Shown: positions 7,637 through 15,628 of the stretch, piece by piece
Position numbering within the stretch: position 1 is the stretch's first letter
How the letters are laid out: each line of letters starts with the position of its first letter
DNA from: an uncultured Bacteroidales bacterium
GTDB taxonomy: Bacteria > Bacteroidota > Bacteroidia > Bacteroidales > Bacteroidaceae
Length of the DNA stretch: 53,327 nt
Reading direction: 5' to 3'
Assembly: GCA_902779315.1 (NCBI GenBank)
Contig: CACZBC010000026.1
Span: 1 to 53,327, forward strand
The notes under the pieces: generated by a model
Seen by the model: only the letters and a program-made list of their open reading frames with translations
Databases searched by the model: none
What the model was told of the DNA's origin: nothing
Translations under genes and position numbers: made by a program

Positions 7637-8713
7637 CTAATTCTCCATTTTCTTCATGTGGCAGAGCAACAGTTTGCCTTCATCGTCCCTGAGGTGCATG
7701 CCGCCTCCTTCGCAGTAGCGCCAGTATTTGCAGTCTTCGCAATCGTCCGTTTTCATCCATTTGTGATTGCGATGGGGCTGGAAACGATGCTCCCAAACAT
7801 CCATGAAGTCGTCTTCGTAGATGTTTCCCTGCCTGTAATTCGACCTGATGCTTGTGCAAGCGCTGATGCCTCCATCGACGAGGACGGAAGCCACTGTGAT
7901 GCCTGCCACACAGCGAAACATCCAGTCGCGAACTTCTCCTTCGTAGGGCCCGAGGAAGCCTTCGCAGCCGTAGGAAGCGTGAATCCGGCCTTCCTCTCGT
8001 GTCTCGCGAATGAAGTCGAGCAGCCCCCGGAGTTGTTCTCCCGTGAGTTGCAGGTCTTTGTCCTGAGCCCCTCTGCCAACAGGAAAGATGGTGGCGAGTC
8101 GCCAATCCGTGACGCCTTTGCCGATGAGGAATTCTTTGAGCTGAGGCAGGGTGTCGTAGTTGTGTTGGTGTACGCAGGTCATCACGTCGTAGACGAGTGA
8201 CGGATCGCGCACTATCATGTCGATTGCCTGGCTGGCCATGCGGAAACAACCGGGGTTTCGACGCAGCCAGGTATGTTGTTCCTCCAGTCCGTCCAGGCTG
8301 ATTGTAATGGAGCAGAGGCCTGCATCCTTCAGTTTGAAGAGCATTTCTGGCGTGAGATAGAGTCCGTTTGTCACCATTCCCCAGGGGAAACCTCGAGTGG
8401 AAATGCCTTTCGCACACTCCACAACGTCCTCTCTTACAAGGGGTTCGCCTCCGCCAAGGATGACGAAGACCTTGCCTGGGTCTCGTTTCGCAGCGACATT
8501 GTCCAGCACCCTGAAGAAGTCTTCTTTGGGCATATCGGGCACAGAGGAAGCTTGTCGGCAATCGCTTCCACAGTGGCGGCAATGGATGTTGCAGCGAACG
8601 GTACTCTCCCAGAAGAGTTGTCTGAGGGGATGTTCCTGCTTGAGGCTATTGTTCAGGAGTCTGGAGGCCTCGAGCGCCAAAGTCCGTCTTATGCCCAACT
8701 TCTTGCTTTTCAT
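7637..8713 (-). CDS. Radical SAM enzyme with SPASM-like C-terminus (rSAM/lipoprotein system)
   Basis: 358 residues. The radical SAM cluster motif C41-x3-C45-x2-C48 sits in VRCNIHCRHC, followed by GGGEPLVRED (SAM contact), TNGLYL and ITISLDGLEE. The C-terminal 90 residues carry several cysteines: CEGFLG, FRCVAG, SACTSIRSN and CEDCKYWRYCEGGG. They resemble a SPASM auxiliary-cluster domain as in peptide-modifying enzymes. It is upstream of, and probably cotranscribed with, the small lipoprotein. Peptide modification is inferred from domain type and neighbour. Assignment to TIGR04133 is from memory and needs an HMM check. Confidence 0.82.
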   Translation of the reverse strand: MKSKKLGIRRTLALEASRLLNNSLKQEHPLRQLFWESTVRCNIHCRHCGSDCRQASSVPDMPKEDFFRVLDNVAAKRDPGKVFVILGGGEPLVREDVVECAKGISTRGFPWGMVTNGLYLTPEMLFKLKDAGLCSITISLDGLEEQHTWLRRNPGCFRMASQAIDMIVRDPSLVYDVMTCVHQHNYDTLPQLKEFLIGKGVTDWRLATIFPVGRGAQDKDLQLTGEQLRGLLDFIRETREEGRIHASYGCEGFLGPYEGEVRDWMFRCVAGITVASVLVDGGISACTSIRSNYRQGNIYEDDFMDVWEHRFQPHRNHKWMKTDDCEDCKYWRYCEGGGMHLRDDEGKLLLCHMKKMEN

Positions 8714-8792
8714 GTCGCAAATATACGAATAAAATGATTATGTGGTTGCATGCGTTAAGTTTTTTTTATGTATTTTTCGTTTCACGACTACA

Positions 8793-8913
8793 GAGACGAT
8801 GGCAATCGTATAGTGTGACGTTTGCGATTTACTAGTGTGACGTTTGTGATTTACTAGTGTGACGTTTGCGATTTACTAGTGTGATGTTTGCGTTTTACTA
8901 GTGCCACGTTTTG
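8793..8913. repeat. 22-bp tandem repeat array B
   Basis: Begins with the end motif GACGATGGCAATCGTATAG (8796-8814) and continues with 22-bp units at 8810, 8832, 8854 and 8876, ending with a truncated unit CTAGTGCCACGTTTTG at 8898. The units match CTAGTGTGACGTTTGC plus GATTTA or GTTTTA. It sits downstream of the Hsp20 terminator and upstream of the radical SAM gene. Confidence 0.9.
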
Positions 8914-8923
8914 AAACGAAAAA

Positions 8924-8951
8924 GGAGCAGCGCCCCGAGGGATGCTGCTCC
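8924..8951 (-). terminator. Terminator of the Hsp20 gene
   Basis: GGAGCAGC (8924-8931) pairs with GCTGCTCC (8944-8951). On the minus strand the hairpin is followed by a T-rich run (complement of GAAACGAAAAA). It lies 24 nt beyond the Hsp20 stop codon. Confidence 0.75.
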
Positions 8952-8974
8952 GTTGTCTTGGATGCTATGCTGCG

Positions 8975-9400
8975 TTAAGAAACTTCGATAGCCTTGCTGA
9001 TTTTTTTCTCTTCCTTCACCATCTTAGGCATTGTGACGGTCAGGATGCCGTCCTCAACCTTAGCGGAGATCTTGTCGCGCTCAACATCATCTGGCAGCGT
9101 GTAGTTCTGTTCGTAGTTCGAGTACGAGAACTCGCGCCTCAAGTAGTGATGCTTCTTGTCCTCGTGCTTGTGTTCGCACTTGTTCTCAATGGCGATGGCC
9201 AGGTTGCCGTCCTCGTTGATGTTCACACGGCAGTACTCCTTCTTGATGCCAGGAGCTGCGAGCTCCATCGTGTAAGCCTCTTCACTCTCTTTCACGTTGA
9301 CTGCCGGAGCTGTACTGCCAGTTCGAGGCATAAGATCTGTGTTCAGGAAATCTTCAAACAACGTTGGCATCCAATTGTTTCTAAACATTACTGGTAACAT
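8975..9400 (-). CDS. Hsp20/alpha-crystallin small heat-shock protein
   Basis: A small ATP-independent chaperone that holds unfolding proteins. With the start at 9400 it has 141 residues: a short N-terminal arm with NWMPTLFEDF, an alpha-crystallin domain (about 35-130) with ESEEAYTMELAAPGIKKEY, LPDDVERDKISAKVEDGILTV, and a C-terminal KKISKAIEV tail with an IxI/V-like anchor. An in-frame ATG at 9406 has the Shine-Dalgarno only one base away, whereas AGGAGGT is 7 nt from the 9400 ATG, so 9400 is preferred. A canonical Shine-Dalgarno is rare in this phylum. Confidence 0.9.
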   Translation of the reverse strand: MLPVMFRNNWMPTLFEDFLNTDLMPRTGSTAPAVNVKESEEAYTMELAAPGIKKEYCRVNINEDGNLAIAIENKCEHKHEDKKHHYLRREFSYSNYEQNYTLPDDVERDKISAKVEDGILTVTMPKMVKEEKKISKAIEVS

Positions 9401-9407
9401 AATCATA

Positions 9408-9414
9408 CCTCCTA
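9408..9414 (-). promoter_or_regulatory. Strong Shine-Dalgarno of the Hsp20 gene
   Basis: AGGAGGT on the minus strand, complementary to the 16S anti-SD, 7 nt before the ATG at 9400. None of the other start regions I inspected in the window shows a comparable site. Confidence 0.7.
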
Positions 9415-9512
9415 ATTATATTTTTGGTTAAACATTTCACCTAAACATAAACAAGAGGTGTGCCAACCAGAAATGTGACCAGAATGCGGACAAACGGCGA
9501 CAAAAAGTCATG

Positions 9513-10442
9513 TCAAATTGACAAAGCCCGCCTGCCAAAGAAGAAACGCGAGATGCCTACAAGGTCCATCAGACGGGCTATCAAGAGGCTTCCCATCACG
9601 CAAAAGGCGAGGGAGACTGCCAGGAAAAGCAAGCCAGTAGGATCGAACTTGAGGTAGGGGACGAACTGCTTGCACAGAACCGTGAAGATGGGCGAGAAGA
9701 CGTAGAGCATCAGGCTGTTACGGCCCAGGAAGAGGAAGGCCTGGTGCAGCCTTTCGGGCAAATGTCTGTAGATGGAAAGCAGGGAGGAAATGGCGAAAAA
9801 GGTAATCAGGGCTCCGTTCAGACTTGCCTGGTTGGGATTCTCTGAGAAGCAGGCCAGTAAGGCGAAGACGATGACGGAAAGCCTTGTAGGCAGGAAGAAA
9901 GTCAGGAAATTCGTGCCGCTCTGGCGAAGAACGGCTCCTGCCAGGAAATACAGGGAAGACGAAAACGACAGGATGCCAAAGCCGTGAGCAAACACACAAT
10001 AGGCGATACCAATCAGGATGAAACGAGTCGCCATCCCTCGCTCCACATTATTATATATAAAATAGTACAGGGCTCCGCAAATGATGATTGCGTGCAAGTA
10101 CCAATACGGGCCAAGAGGATGCAGGAAAAGGTGCTTGAGATAAACCCAAGTAGTGAGGTGTTCGATGTGCTCATTAATGGGAAGAATCGAAGCCATATAG
10201 ATGTATCCGCTCTCCATGACGACATACGGAACCGCCAACCAAAGGAGAGTCTTCAGGAAATCCTTGGGTTCCTTCGAGATGTTCATCAGGTAACCCGATA
10301 TGAGCAGGAAGCCAGGCATGTGGAAGGAGTACACCACCTGCTTGATGTCGGGGTGAAGCTGCTCGAACCACACCAAGTGGAAACTGATGACGAGCAGTAT
10401 CAGAATGCCCTTCAGAAAGTCTATTTCCTTGATTCGTGGCAT
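9513..10442 (-). CDS. Membrane acyltransferase (acyltransferase family 3)
   Basis: 309 residues, very hydrophobic, with about ten membrane segments. The opening RIKEIDFLKGILILLVISFHL is the family's typical first helix, with the conserved His at its end. SFHMPGFLLISGYLM follows at the second helix, and PYWYLHAIIICGALYYF lies near residue 115. Members O-acylate cell-surface glycans, lipids or periplasmic sugars in the inner membrane. The substrate here is unknown. It stands alone, divergent from the alpha-galactosidase gene, and no glycan-synthesis genes are adjacent. Confidence 0.85.
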   Translation of the reverse strand: MPRIKEIDFLKGILILLVISFHLVWFEQLHPDIKQVVYSFHMPGFLLISGYLMNISKEPKDFLKTLLWLAVPYVVMESGYIYMASILPINEHIEHLTTWVYLKHLFLHPLGPYWYLHAIIICGALYYFIYNNVERGMATRFILIGIAYCVFAHGFGILSFSSSLYFLAGAVLRQSGTNFLTFFLPTRLSVIVFALLACFSENPNQASLNGALITFFAISSLLSIYRHLPERLHQAFLFLGRNSLMLYVFSPIFTVLCKQFVPYLKFDPTGLLFLAVSLAFCVMGSLLIARLMDLVGISRFFFGRRALSI

Positions 10443-10509
10443 AGGGGCTTTACTTTTGTTTCTTCAGTCCTTCGATGGCACTTCTTCATAAAACAATCTT
10501 TATTTGCCA

Positions 10510-10517
10510 CAAAGGTA
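10510..10517 (-). promoter_or_regulatory. Promoter -7 box of the acyltransferase gene
   Basis: TACCTTTG on the minus strand, 68 nt before the start codon, matching TAnnTTTG. Confidence 0.6.
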
Positions 10518-10521
10518 CGAA

Positions 10522-10558
10522 AAATAGTTCATAGTTCATAGTTCATAGTTCATAATTA
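10522..10558. repeat. 9-bp simple tandem repeat
   Basis: Four copies of a TTCATAGTT/TTCATAATT nonamer lie between the divergent promoters of the acyltransferase and GH36 genes. A related run lies at 46469-46498. It looks like slippage-prone filler; copy number could affect promoter spacing. Confidence 0.7.
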
Positions 10559-10563
10559 TTTAC

Positions 10564-10571
10564 TATCTTTG
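10564..10571 (+). promoter_or_regulatory. Promoter -7 box of the GH36/GH43 unit
   Basis: TATCTTTG, 28 nt before the GH36 start codon. No clear TTTG -33 element is seen, because the 9-bp repeat occupies that position. Confidence 0.65.
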
Positions 10572-10599
10572 CAGAAGAATCCACACAAAACACGATATT

Positions 10600-12765
10600 A
10601 TGACCAAGCGAACTCTCTTATTTTTCATTTTTCACTTTTCATTTTTAATTCTTTTTGCCCAGACAATCAGCATCACGACTGACCACACTCAGCTTGTCCT
10701 GCAGGTCAATTCGCAGAAACGGCTTTGCCAGACTTATCTTGGGGAACGCCTTTCAGGCCAGACAGACCTTTCTGGGCTCTCGATGCCCCAAGCAGGACTG
10801 AGCAGTTCGTGCATTCGTGGCCTCGAGGCTTACCCAGTAATGGGCACAGAGGACTATTACGAGCCTACCTTCGAGATTCGTCATGCAGACGGCAATCCCA
10901 CAAGTGTCTTGAAGTATCAGCAGCATTCCCAGCAAGGCGACCTCACCTCCATCGTGCTTCGCGACGAGGTTTACCCAGTCGAGGTGACATTATATTATAA
11001 GGTGTTTCCCAAGGAGGACATCATCCAGCAATGGGCTGAGATTCGCCACGAAGAGAAGGGGAAAGTCTATCTTGGCCGCTATGCTTCGTCGATGCTCTAC
11101 TTCGAAGCCCCCAACTACTACTTGAACGAGTTCGCAAGCGACTGGGCAAAGGAGATGCAGATGCTGGACCAGGAACTCAAGTTCGGCAAGAAAGTTGTCG
11201 ACAGTAGGCTTGGAACCAGGGCGAATCTGATGGCCCAACCGTTCTTCGAGGTTGGCCTCGGAGGTCCTGTTCGCGAGAATGAAGGCACAGTCCTGATGGG
11301 AACATTAGGCTGGACGGGCAATTTCCGCTTCACGTTCGAAGTGGATAATCAGCATGTCCTTCGTGTCGTGAGTGGCATCAACCACGATGCCTCCTCCTAT
11401 CTTCTCAGGAAAAATGACGTCTTTCGAACAGCCGACTTCTTCTTCACGCTCAGCCAGAACGGCTTGGGCGAAGGCAGTCGAAGGTTCCAACGATGGATGA
11501 TGAACCATCAACTCCACAAGGCCAAGGACGACCGTATGACGCTCCTCAACAACTGGGAGAACACCTATTTCGACTTCAACGAAGAGAAACTTGTGGCGCT
11601 CTTTGGTGAGGCAAAGGACTTGGGGGTTGACCTCTTCCTGCTCGACGACGGTTGGTTTGGCAATAAGTATCCGCGAAAGGACGACCACGCAGGTTTGGGA
11701 GACTGGCAGGTGACGAAGGACAAGTTGCCGCAAGGCGTTCCATATTTGGTGAAGAAGGCTAAGGAAAACGGCGTCGCTTTCGGCATTTGGATAGAGCCTG
11801 AAATGGTCAATCCGAAGAGCGAACTTGCTGAGAAGCACCCAGATTGGCTGATACAATTGCCCTCGAGGGATACCTACTACTTCCGCAACCAAATGGTGCT
11901 CGACCTCTGCAACCCCAAGGTGCAGGACTTCGTCTTTGGCGTCGTGGACGACTTGATGCAGGAGAATCCTGAAATCAAATTCATGAAGTGGGACTGCAAC
12001 TCGCCCATCACGAACATCTATTCGCCGTATCTCAAGGAGAATCAGGGCAACCTGTATGTCGATTATGTGCGTGGTCTCTACAAAGTGCTCGACCGTGTGC
12101 AAGAGAAATATCCTGACCTCTACATGATGATGTGCTCTGGTGGTGGAGGAAGGTCTGACGTTGTGGGACTCCGTTACTTCACCGAGTTCTGGTGCAGCGA
12201 CAATACAGACCCCATCGAGCGACTCTTCATACAGTGGGGCTACTCGCACTTCATGCCCGCAAAAGCCATGTGTGCCCACGTGACGGAATGGAACAGAAGG
12301 GCGAGCATCAAGTTCCGTGTTGACGTTGCTTTCCAGGGGAAACTGGGCTTCGATATTGGCTTGAAAGGCCTTTCGAACGATGACAGACAATATTGTCGCG
12401 AGGCAATCAAGGAGTACAAGCGTCTGAAGGAAGTGGTCTGGTCGCCCAATCTCTATCGGCTTGTCTCGCCTTACGAAGGACAACATTGTGTCGTTCAGCG
12501 AGTTGACGACTCGAAGAGCAAGAGCGTTGTCTTTGCTTACGACATTCATCCCCGTTATGGAGAGACCATCTTGCCCACGCGTCTGATGGGGCTTGATGCA
12601 GAGGCGAAGTACCGTGTGAAGGAGATTTGCCTGATGCCAGGCAAGCAGAGTTGGCTCCCCTGCAACGATAAGGTCTATACGGGCGACTACCTGATGAAGG
12701 TTGGCATCAAGGTGACCTCGACCAACGACCTTGCGAGCCACATCATCGAGGTGGTGAAAGAATGA
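10600..12765 (+). CDS. Secreted alpha-galactosidase, GH36
   Basis: Hydrolyses terminal alpha-galactose from oligosaccharides such as raffinose-type sugars or galactomannan side chains. 721 residues, the usual GH36 length. A signal peptide (residues 1-20) ends LILFAQ, giving Gln as the mature N-terminus, so it is probably periplasmic. The N-terminal beta-sandwich reaches about residue 310, then the barrel begins with NNWENTYFDF and LLDDGWFG. The nucleophile Asp is in KWDCNSP (about residue 465). The acid/base Asp is in FWCSDNTDPIERL, after the CSGGGGRSD motif. It is followed 66 nt later by the GH43 gene, probably the same transcript. Confidence 0.93.
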   Translation: MTKRTLLFFIFHFSFLILFAQTISITTDHTQLVLQVNSQKRLCQTYLGERLSGQTDLSGLSMPQAGLSSSCIRGLEAYPVMGTEDYYEPTFEIRHADGNPTSVLKYQQHSQQGDLTSIVLRDEVYPVEVTLYYKVFPKEDIIQQWAEIRHEEKGKVYLGRYASSMLYFEAPNYYLNEFASDWAKEMQMLDQELKFGKKVVDSRLGTRANLMAQPFFEVGLGGPVRENEGTVLMGTLGWTGNFRFTFEVDNQHVLRVVSGINHDASSYLLRKNDVFRTADFFFTLSQNGLGEGSRRFQRWMMNHQLHKAKDDRMTLLNNWENTYFDFNEEKLVALFGEAKDLGVDLFLLDDGWFGNKYPRKDDHAGLGDWQVTKDKLPQGVPYLVKKAKENGVAFGIWIEPEMVNPKSELAEKHPDWLIQLPSRDTYYFRNQMVLDLCNPKVQDFVFGVVDDLMQENPEIKFMKWDCNSPITNIYSPYLKENQGNLYVDYVRGLYKVLDRVQEKYPDLYMMMCSGGGGRSDVVGLRYFTEFWCSDNTDPIERLFIQWGYSHFMPAKAMCAHVTEWNRRASIKFRVDVAFQGKLGFDIGLKGLSNDDRQYCREAIKEYKRLKEVVWSPNLYRLVSPYEGQHCVVQRVDDSKSKSVVFAYDIHPRYGETILPTRLMGLDAEAKYRVKEICLMPGKQSWLPCNDKVYTGDYLMKVGIKVTSTNDLASHIIEVVKE

Positions 12766-12831
12766 GGTAATGAAAGAATGAAGAAATGAAAAAATGAAAG
12801 AATGAAGAAATTAAAACGAAAGGATAAATAT

Positions 12832-14865
12832 ATGAAAAGGTTTTTCTTCCTGTCATTTTTCCTGCTCGGAGCGTTAGCAGGACAGTCACAGAACCCCTAT
12901 CTCCCCCTGTGGGAGCACCTCCCAGACGGTGAGCCTCGTGTCTTCGAGGATCCTGACAACCCAGGGAAGTTGCGTGCCTACATCATTGGCTCGCACGACA
13001 CACACTATTCCGAATACTGCGGCAACGACATCCGTATGTGGTCTGCTCCTGTGGAGGACCTCACGCAGTGGCGCGACGAGGGCCCCATCTTCTCGCACTT
13101 CGTCGATGGCCGTTGGGACACTATGTACGCTCCTGACCTTGTCGAGGTGAAGGACAAGACGACGGGTAAGAAGACGTATTGGCTCTATCCTCACAGTCGT
13201 GGCTGGGGACGTGTGGCAATGGTCTGCAAGGGTGACCGTCCTGATGGTCCCTTCACGCCTGTCAACCTCACCAGCGATGGTACCCGTTGCGTGGATGGCT
13301 CCCTCATCGATTTCGACCCCTCTGTCTTCATCGAGAACATTACGGACAAGAAGGACAAGGACTTCGACAAAGGCTTCCGTGCCTACGTCTTCTACGGCTT
13401 CCAGCACTCCACGGCTTGCGAGCTCGACCAGAACACGATGTTCAGCAAGCGTCCAGGCACAGAGTTGATAGACCCTTTCATCCCTGCCAGCAGTCACGAC
13501 GGCAGGCTCCTCGACCGTGAGGGAAGCGAGTACAAAGCGCTCTACAAGGGCCAGAATCCGCTCGATTTCAATTTCTTCGAGGCAAGCAGCATCCGTCAGG
13601 TGGGCAACAAATACGTGATGGTCTTCTCGGGCTATAGTGGCAAGGAGTACGGCCTGGGTAACACGAACAGTGCCTTGCGCTATGCCTATGGCGACTCGCC
13701 CCTTGGACCTTGGCGTTCTGGAGGTGTGCTGGTGGACAGCAGAGGTGTTGTTCCCAATGAGGACGAATCGCGCCTTATCACCACAAACTTCGCCCACAAC
13801 ACACACGGCTCGCTGCAGGAGATTAACGGGCAGTGGTATGTCTTCTATCATCGTCCGCCTCGTGGCTTCGCCAATGCCCGTCAGGCAATGGTGGCACCGG
13901 TGAAGATAGAGTGGGACAAGAAGCCCGTCAGCAAGGGCGGCCAGGTGCGCATCACGGGTTACGATCCCTTCGCCCCCAAGAACGAGTGGACTGCCAAGGC
14001 CAGCGATGGCAACGAATACACCGGTGCTGAGGTGACCAGCGAAGGCTTCCAGATATTCGGACTTCCCCCTTATCGGTATTACAGTGCCGGCATCGCCTGC
14101 TTCCTGGCAGGTCCTGGCAGCGGAGAGTGCATGCAGGACAACCACGATGTCTGGAACAACTCGATGGACCTTGCAGGGCTCAGGAACGGCGCCATCATCG
14201 GCTATAAGTACTTCGGCTTCGGAGGACTCACCAAGAGCGAAAGGGGACTGCCCGCCTTCGATGGCACCAGGCAGGGTGACGATACGCACCTCAATCTGTT
14301 CCTTACGCCAGGCGGTCGTGCCTTCAGCATTCATGTCCGTCTCGACAATCCCTGGAAGGGCCGGGAGATAGGCATCGTCAATGTACCTGCTTCGGCTCGC
14401 AAGGAGCCCATGATGTGTGGTTTGCGAGTGCCTGACGTCGAAGGCCTCACTGGCAAGCACGCCATCTATCTCGTAGTGGAAGGGCCTGAGGTGGAAGAAC
14501 CTCAGCAGCAGGGAAGGCAGTTCGGTCGTCGTCAGCAGCCCAACCGTCCCCAAGGTCTCTTCGACCTCCACGGAATCGGTTTCTCCAAGGGTGGCGGCAT
14601 GAAGGCTCCAGAGGTTCCTCAGGTCAACATCACCGTCGACGGCAAGCGGATCAATGTTCCTTCAGCCCCCATTTTCAGCAGTAACGCGAACGGCTATACC
14701 GATGTTACCCACTATCAGGTATATGCTCCGCTGCAGGCCAACTCCACCTTGAAGGCCAGTTCCGAGAACCCCCTGGTGACGTTCCGGATCAGTCCCGTCG
14801 CAGACGGTCGTGCCACTGTGAGGGCCACCTATCAGGGCAAAGAGAAGGTTTATCTCATCAACTGA
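12832..14865 (+). CDS. Secreted glycoside hydrolase family 43 protein
   Basis: A 677-residue exported enzyme of the GH43 beta-xylosidase/arabinofuranosidase group. I start at 12832 (MKRFFFLSFFLLGALAGQSQ), a clean signal peptide; an ATG at 12802 only adds a charged decapeptide. The five-bladed propeller covers about residues 20-390. RVFEDPDNPG probably carries the general-base Asp, APDLVEV the pKa-modulating region, FFEASSIRQVG the acid Glu, and NTHGSLQEINGQWYVFYHRP the final blade. Residues 410-677 look like a CBM6-type beta-sandwich, interrupted by a Q/R-rich linker near 560. Together with GH36 and the xylose operon it suggests use of xylan or arabinoxylan and galactosides. Confidence 0.85.
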   Translation: MKRFFFLSFFLLGALAGQSQNPYLPLWEHLPDGEPRVFEDPDNPGKLRAYIIGSHDTHYSEYCGNDIRMWSAPVEDLTQWRDEGPIFSHFVDGRWDTMYAPDLVEVKDKTTGKKTYWLYPHSRGWGRVAMVCKGDRPDGPFTPVNLTSDGTRCVDGSLIDFDPSVFIENITDKKDKDFDKGFRAYVFYGFQHSTACELDQNTMFSKRPGTELIDPFIPASSHDGRLLDREGSEYKALYKGQNPLDFNFFEASSIRQVGNKYVMVFSGYSGKEYGLGNTNSALRYAYGDSPLGPWRSGGVLVDSRGVVPNEDESRLITTNFAHNTHGSLQEINGQWYVFYHRPPRGFANARQAMVAPVKIEWDKKPVSKGGQVRITGYDPFAPKNEWTAKASDGNEYTGAEVTSEGFQIFGLPPYRYYSAGIACFLAGPGSGECMQDNHDVWNNSMDLAGLRNGAIIGYKYFGFGGLTKSERGLPAFDGTRQGDDTHLNLFLTPGGRAFSIHVRLDNPWKGREIGIVNVPASARKEPMMCGLRVPDVEGLTGKHAIYLVVEGPEVEEPQQQGRQFGRRQQPNRPQGLFDLHGIGFSKGGGMKAPEVPQVNITVDGKRINVPSAPIFSSNANGYTDVTHYQVYAPLQANSTLKASSENPLVTFRISPVADGRATVRATYQGKEKVYLIN

Positions 14866-14929
14866 GGCTGAGAGCCGCAAACGCCCCAGTGAAGATTGCA
14901 TGCGTACACACGTCGAAGTTGGCCGACAT

Positions 14930-15084
14930 CGCGTGTGTCGTTTGCGATTTACTAGTGTGTCGTTTGCGATTTACTAGTGTGACGTTTGCAATTTACTAGT
15001 GTGACGTTTGGCATTTTAGCGTGCCAAGTTGTTACAATTAACGTGCTGAAAAAGACAATTTAACGTGTCACGATTGCCATTTTT
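14930..15084. repeat. 22-bp tandem repeat array C with decayed tail
   Basis: Four good units from 14930 (CTAGTGTGTCGTTTGC and CTAGTGTGACGTTTGC types) are followed by three diverged 22-bp units to about 15084, in which TTAACGTG replaces CTAGTGTG. Upstream is CCCCAGTGAAGATTGC (14884-14899), which also borders array D. The array follows the GH43 gene. Confidence 0.85.
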
Positions 15085-15377
15085 GCATGTAAAAGTGGCT
15101 GCTTAATGCAAAAATCCTTCCAAATGAGGCCTTCAGGCTGATTTTTTCCGACAGGCAAATGTGCCTCCAGAATAGGAAAAAGCATCGGAAAGAGGGGTTT
15201 ATTCCCTACTTTTGTGGCATTTTTAGCAGGATTTTGACGTGTTTTCTGTCTTTTTTGAGGCTCGACATCTTAGGGGCAGAAGCCTTACTGATATCGTATC
15301 TCATTGTAAATCTGCTTTTTAGATGAAATTAAACTTAATCGAGCGTTACAGTTACAGTTGTTACAGTTGAAAATTAG

Positions 15378-15452
15378 ATACCCCTTTTCTCCTTTATATA
15401 CTATATAACTGATTATATATTAATTACTTATAAAGTCTTTAGAAAGGGGTAT
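15378..15452. repeat. AT-rich stretch bounded by 10-bp inverted repeats
   Basis: ATACCCCTTT (15378-15387) and AAAGGGGTAT (15443-15452) are perfect inverted copies around 55 nt of almost pure A/T. Upstream are tandem GTTACAGTT copies (15347-15370), and downstream TTGGAAC repeats (15471-15495). The remainder of the 14866-15628 gap holds no gene I can support. Function unknown; a remnant of a mobile or replication region is possible. Confidence 0.6.
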
Positions 15453-15570
15453 AGGTACTTATTTTTTTAATTGGAACTGGAACAATTGGAACGCTTAGCC
15501 TTTAACACTTACTCTTCCTCTCCAAGGCCTCTTAGAGATGACAATCTCATCACGAGAAGTTGTTGCACAA

Positions 15571-15606
15571 CAAAGCCCCGCCAACTTGCCAGTCAGCGAG
15601 GCTTTG
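15571..15606 (-). terminator. Terminator of the xylose operon
   Basis: CAAAGCC (15571-15577) pairs with GGCTTTG (15600-15606), with extra CGC/GCG pairing inside, 22 nt beyond the xylA stop codon. Confidence 0.65.
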
Positions 15607-15628
15607 CCTTATTGAAGCGAGAAGTCGG

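Noticed and set aside
12766-12830. Possible extra peptide gene between GH36 and GH43
   Set aside because: The sequence is a GAAAGAATGAA-type simple repeat; the in-frame ATG at 12802 is not needed for the GH43 protein, which has a clean signal peptide from 12832.
12886-14571. Long minus-strand frame opposite the GH43 gene
   Set aside because: It is a shadow of the real gene, caused by codon bias; its product has no recognisable motifs, while the plus frame has a signal peptide and GH43 motifs. The same applies to long frames opposite GH36, xylA, xylE, tig, kbl and gcvPB.
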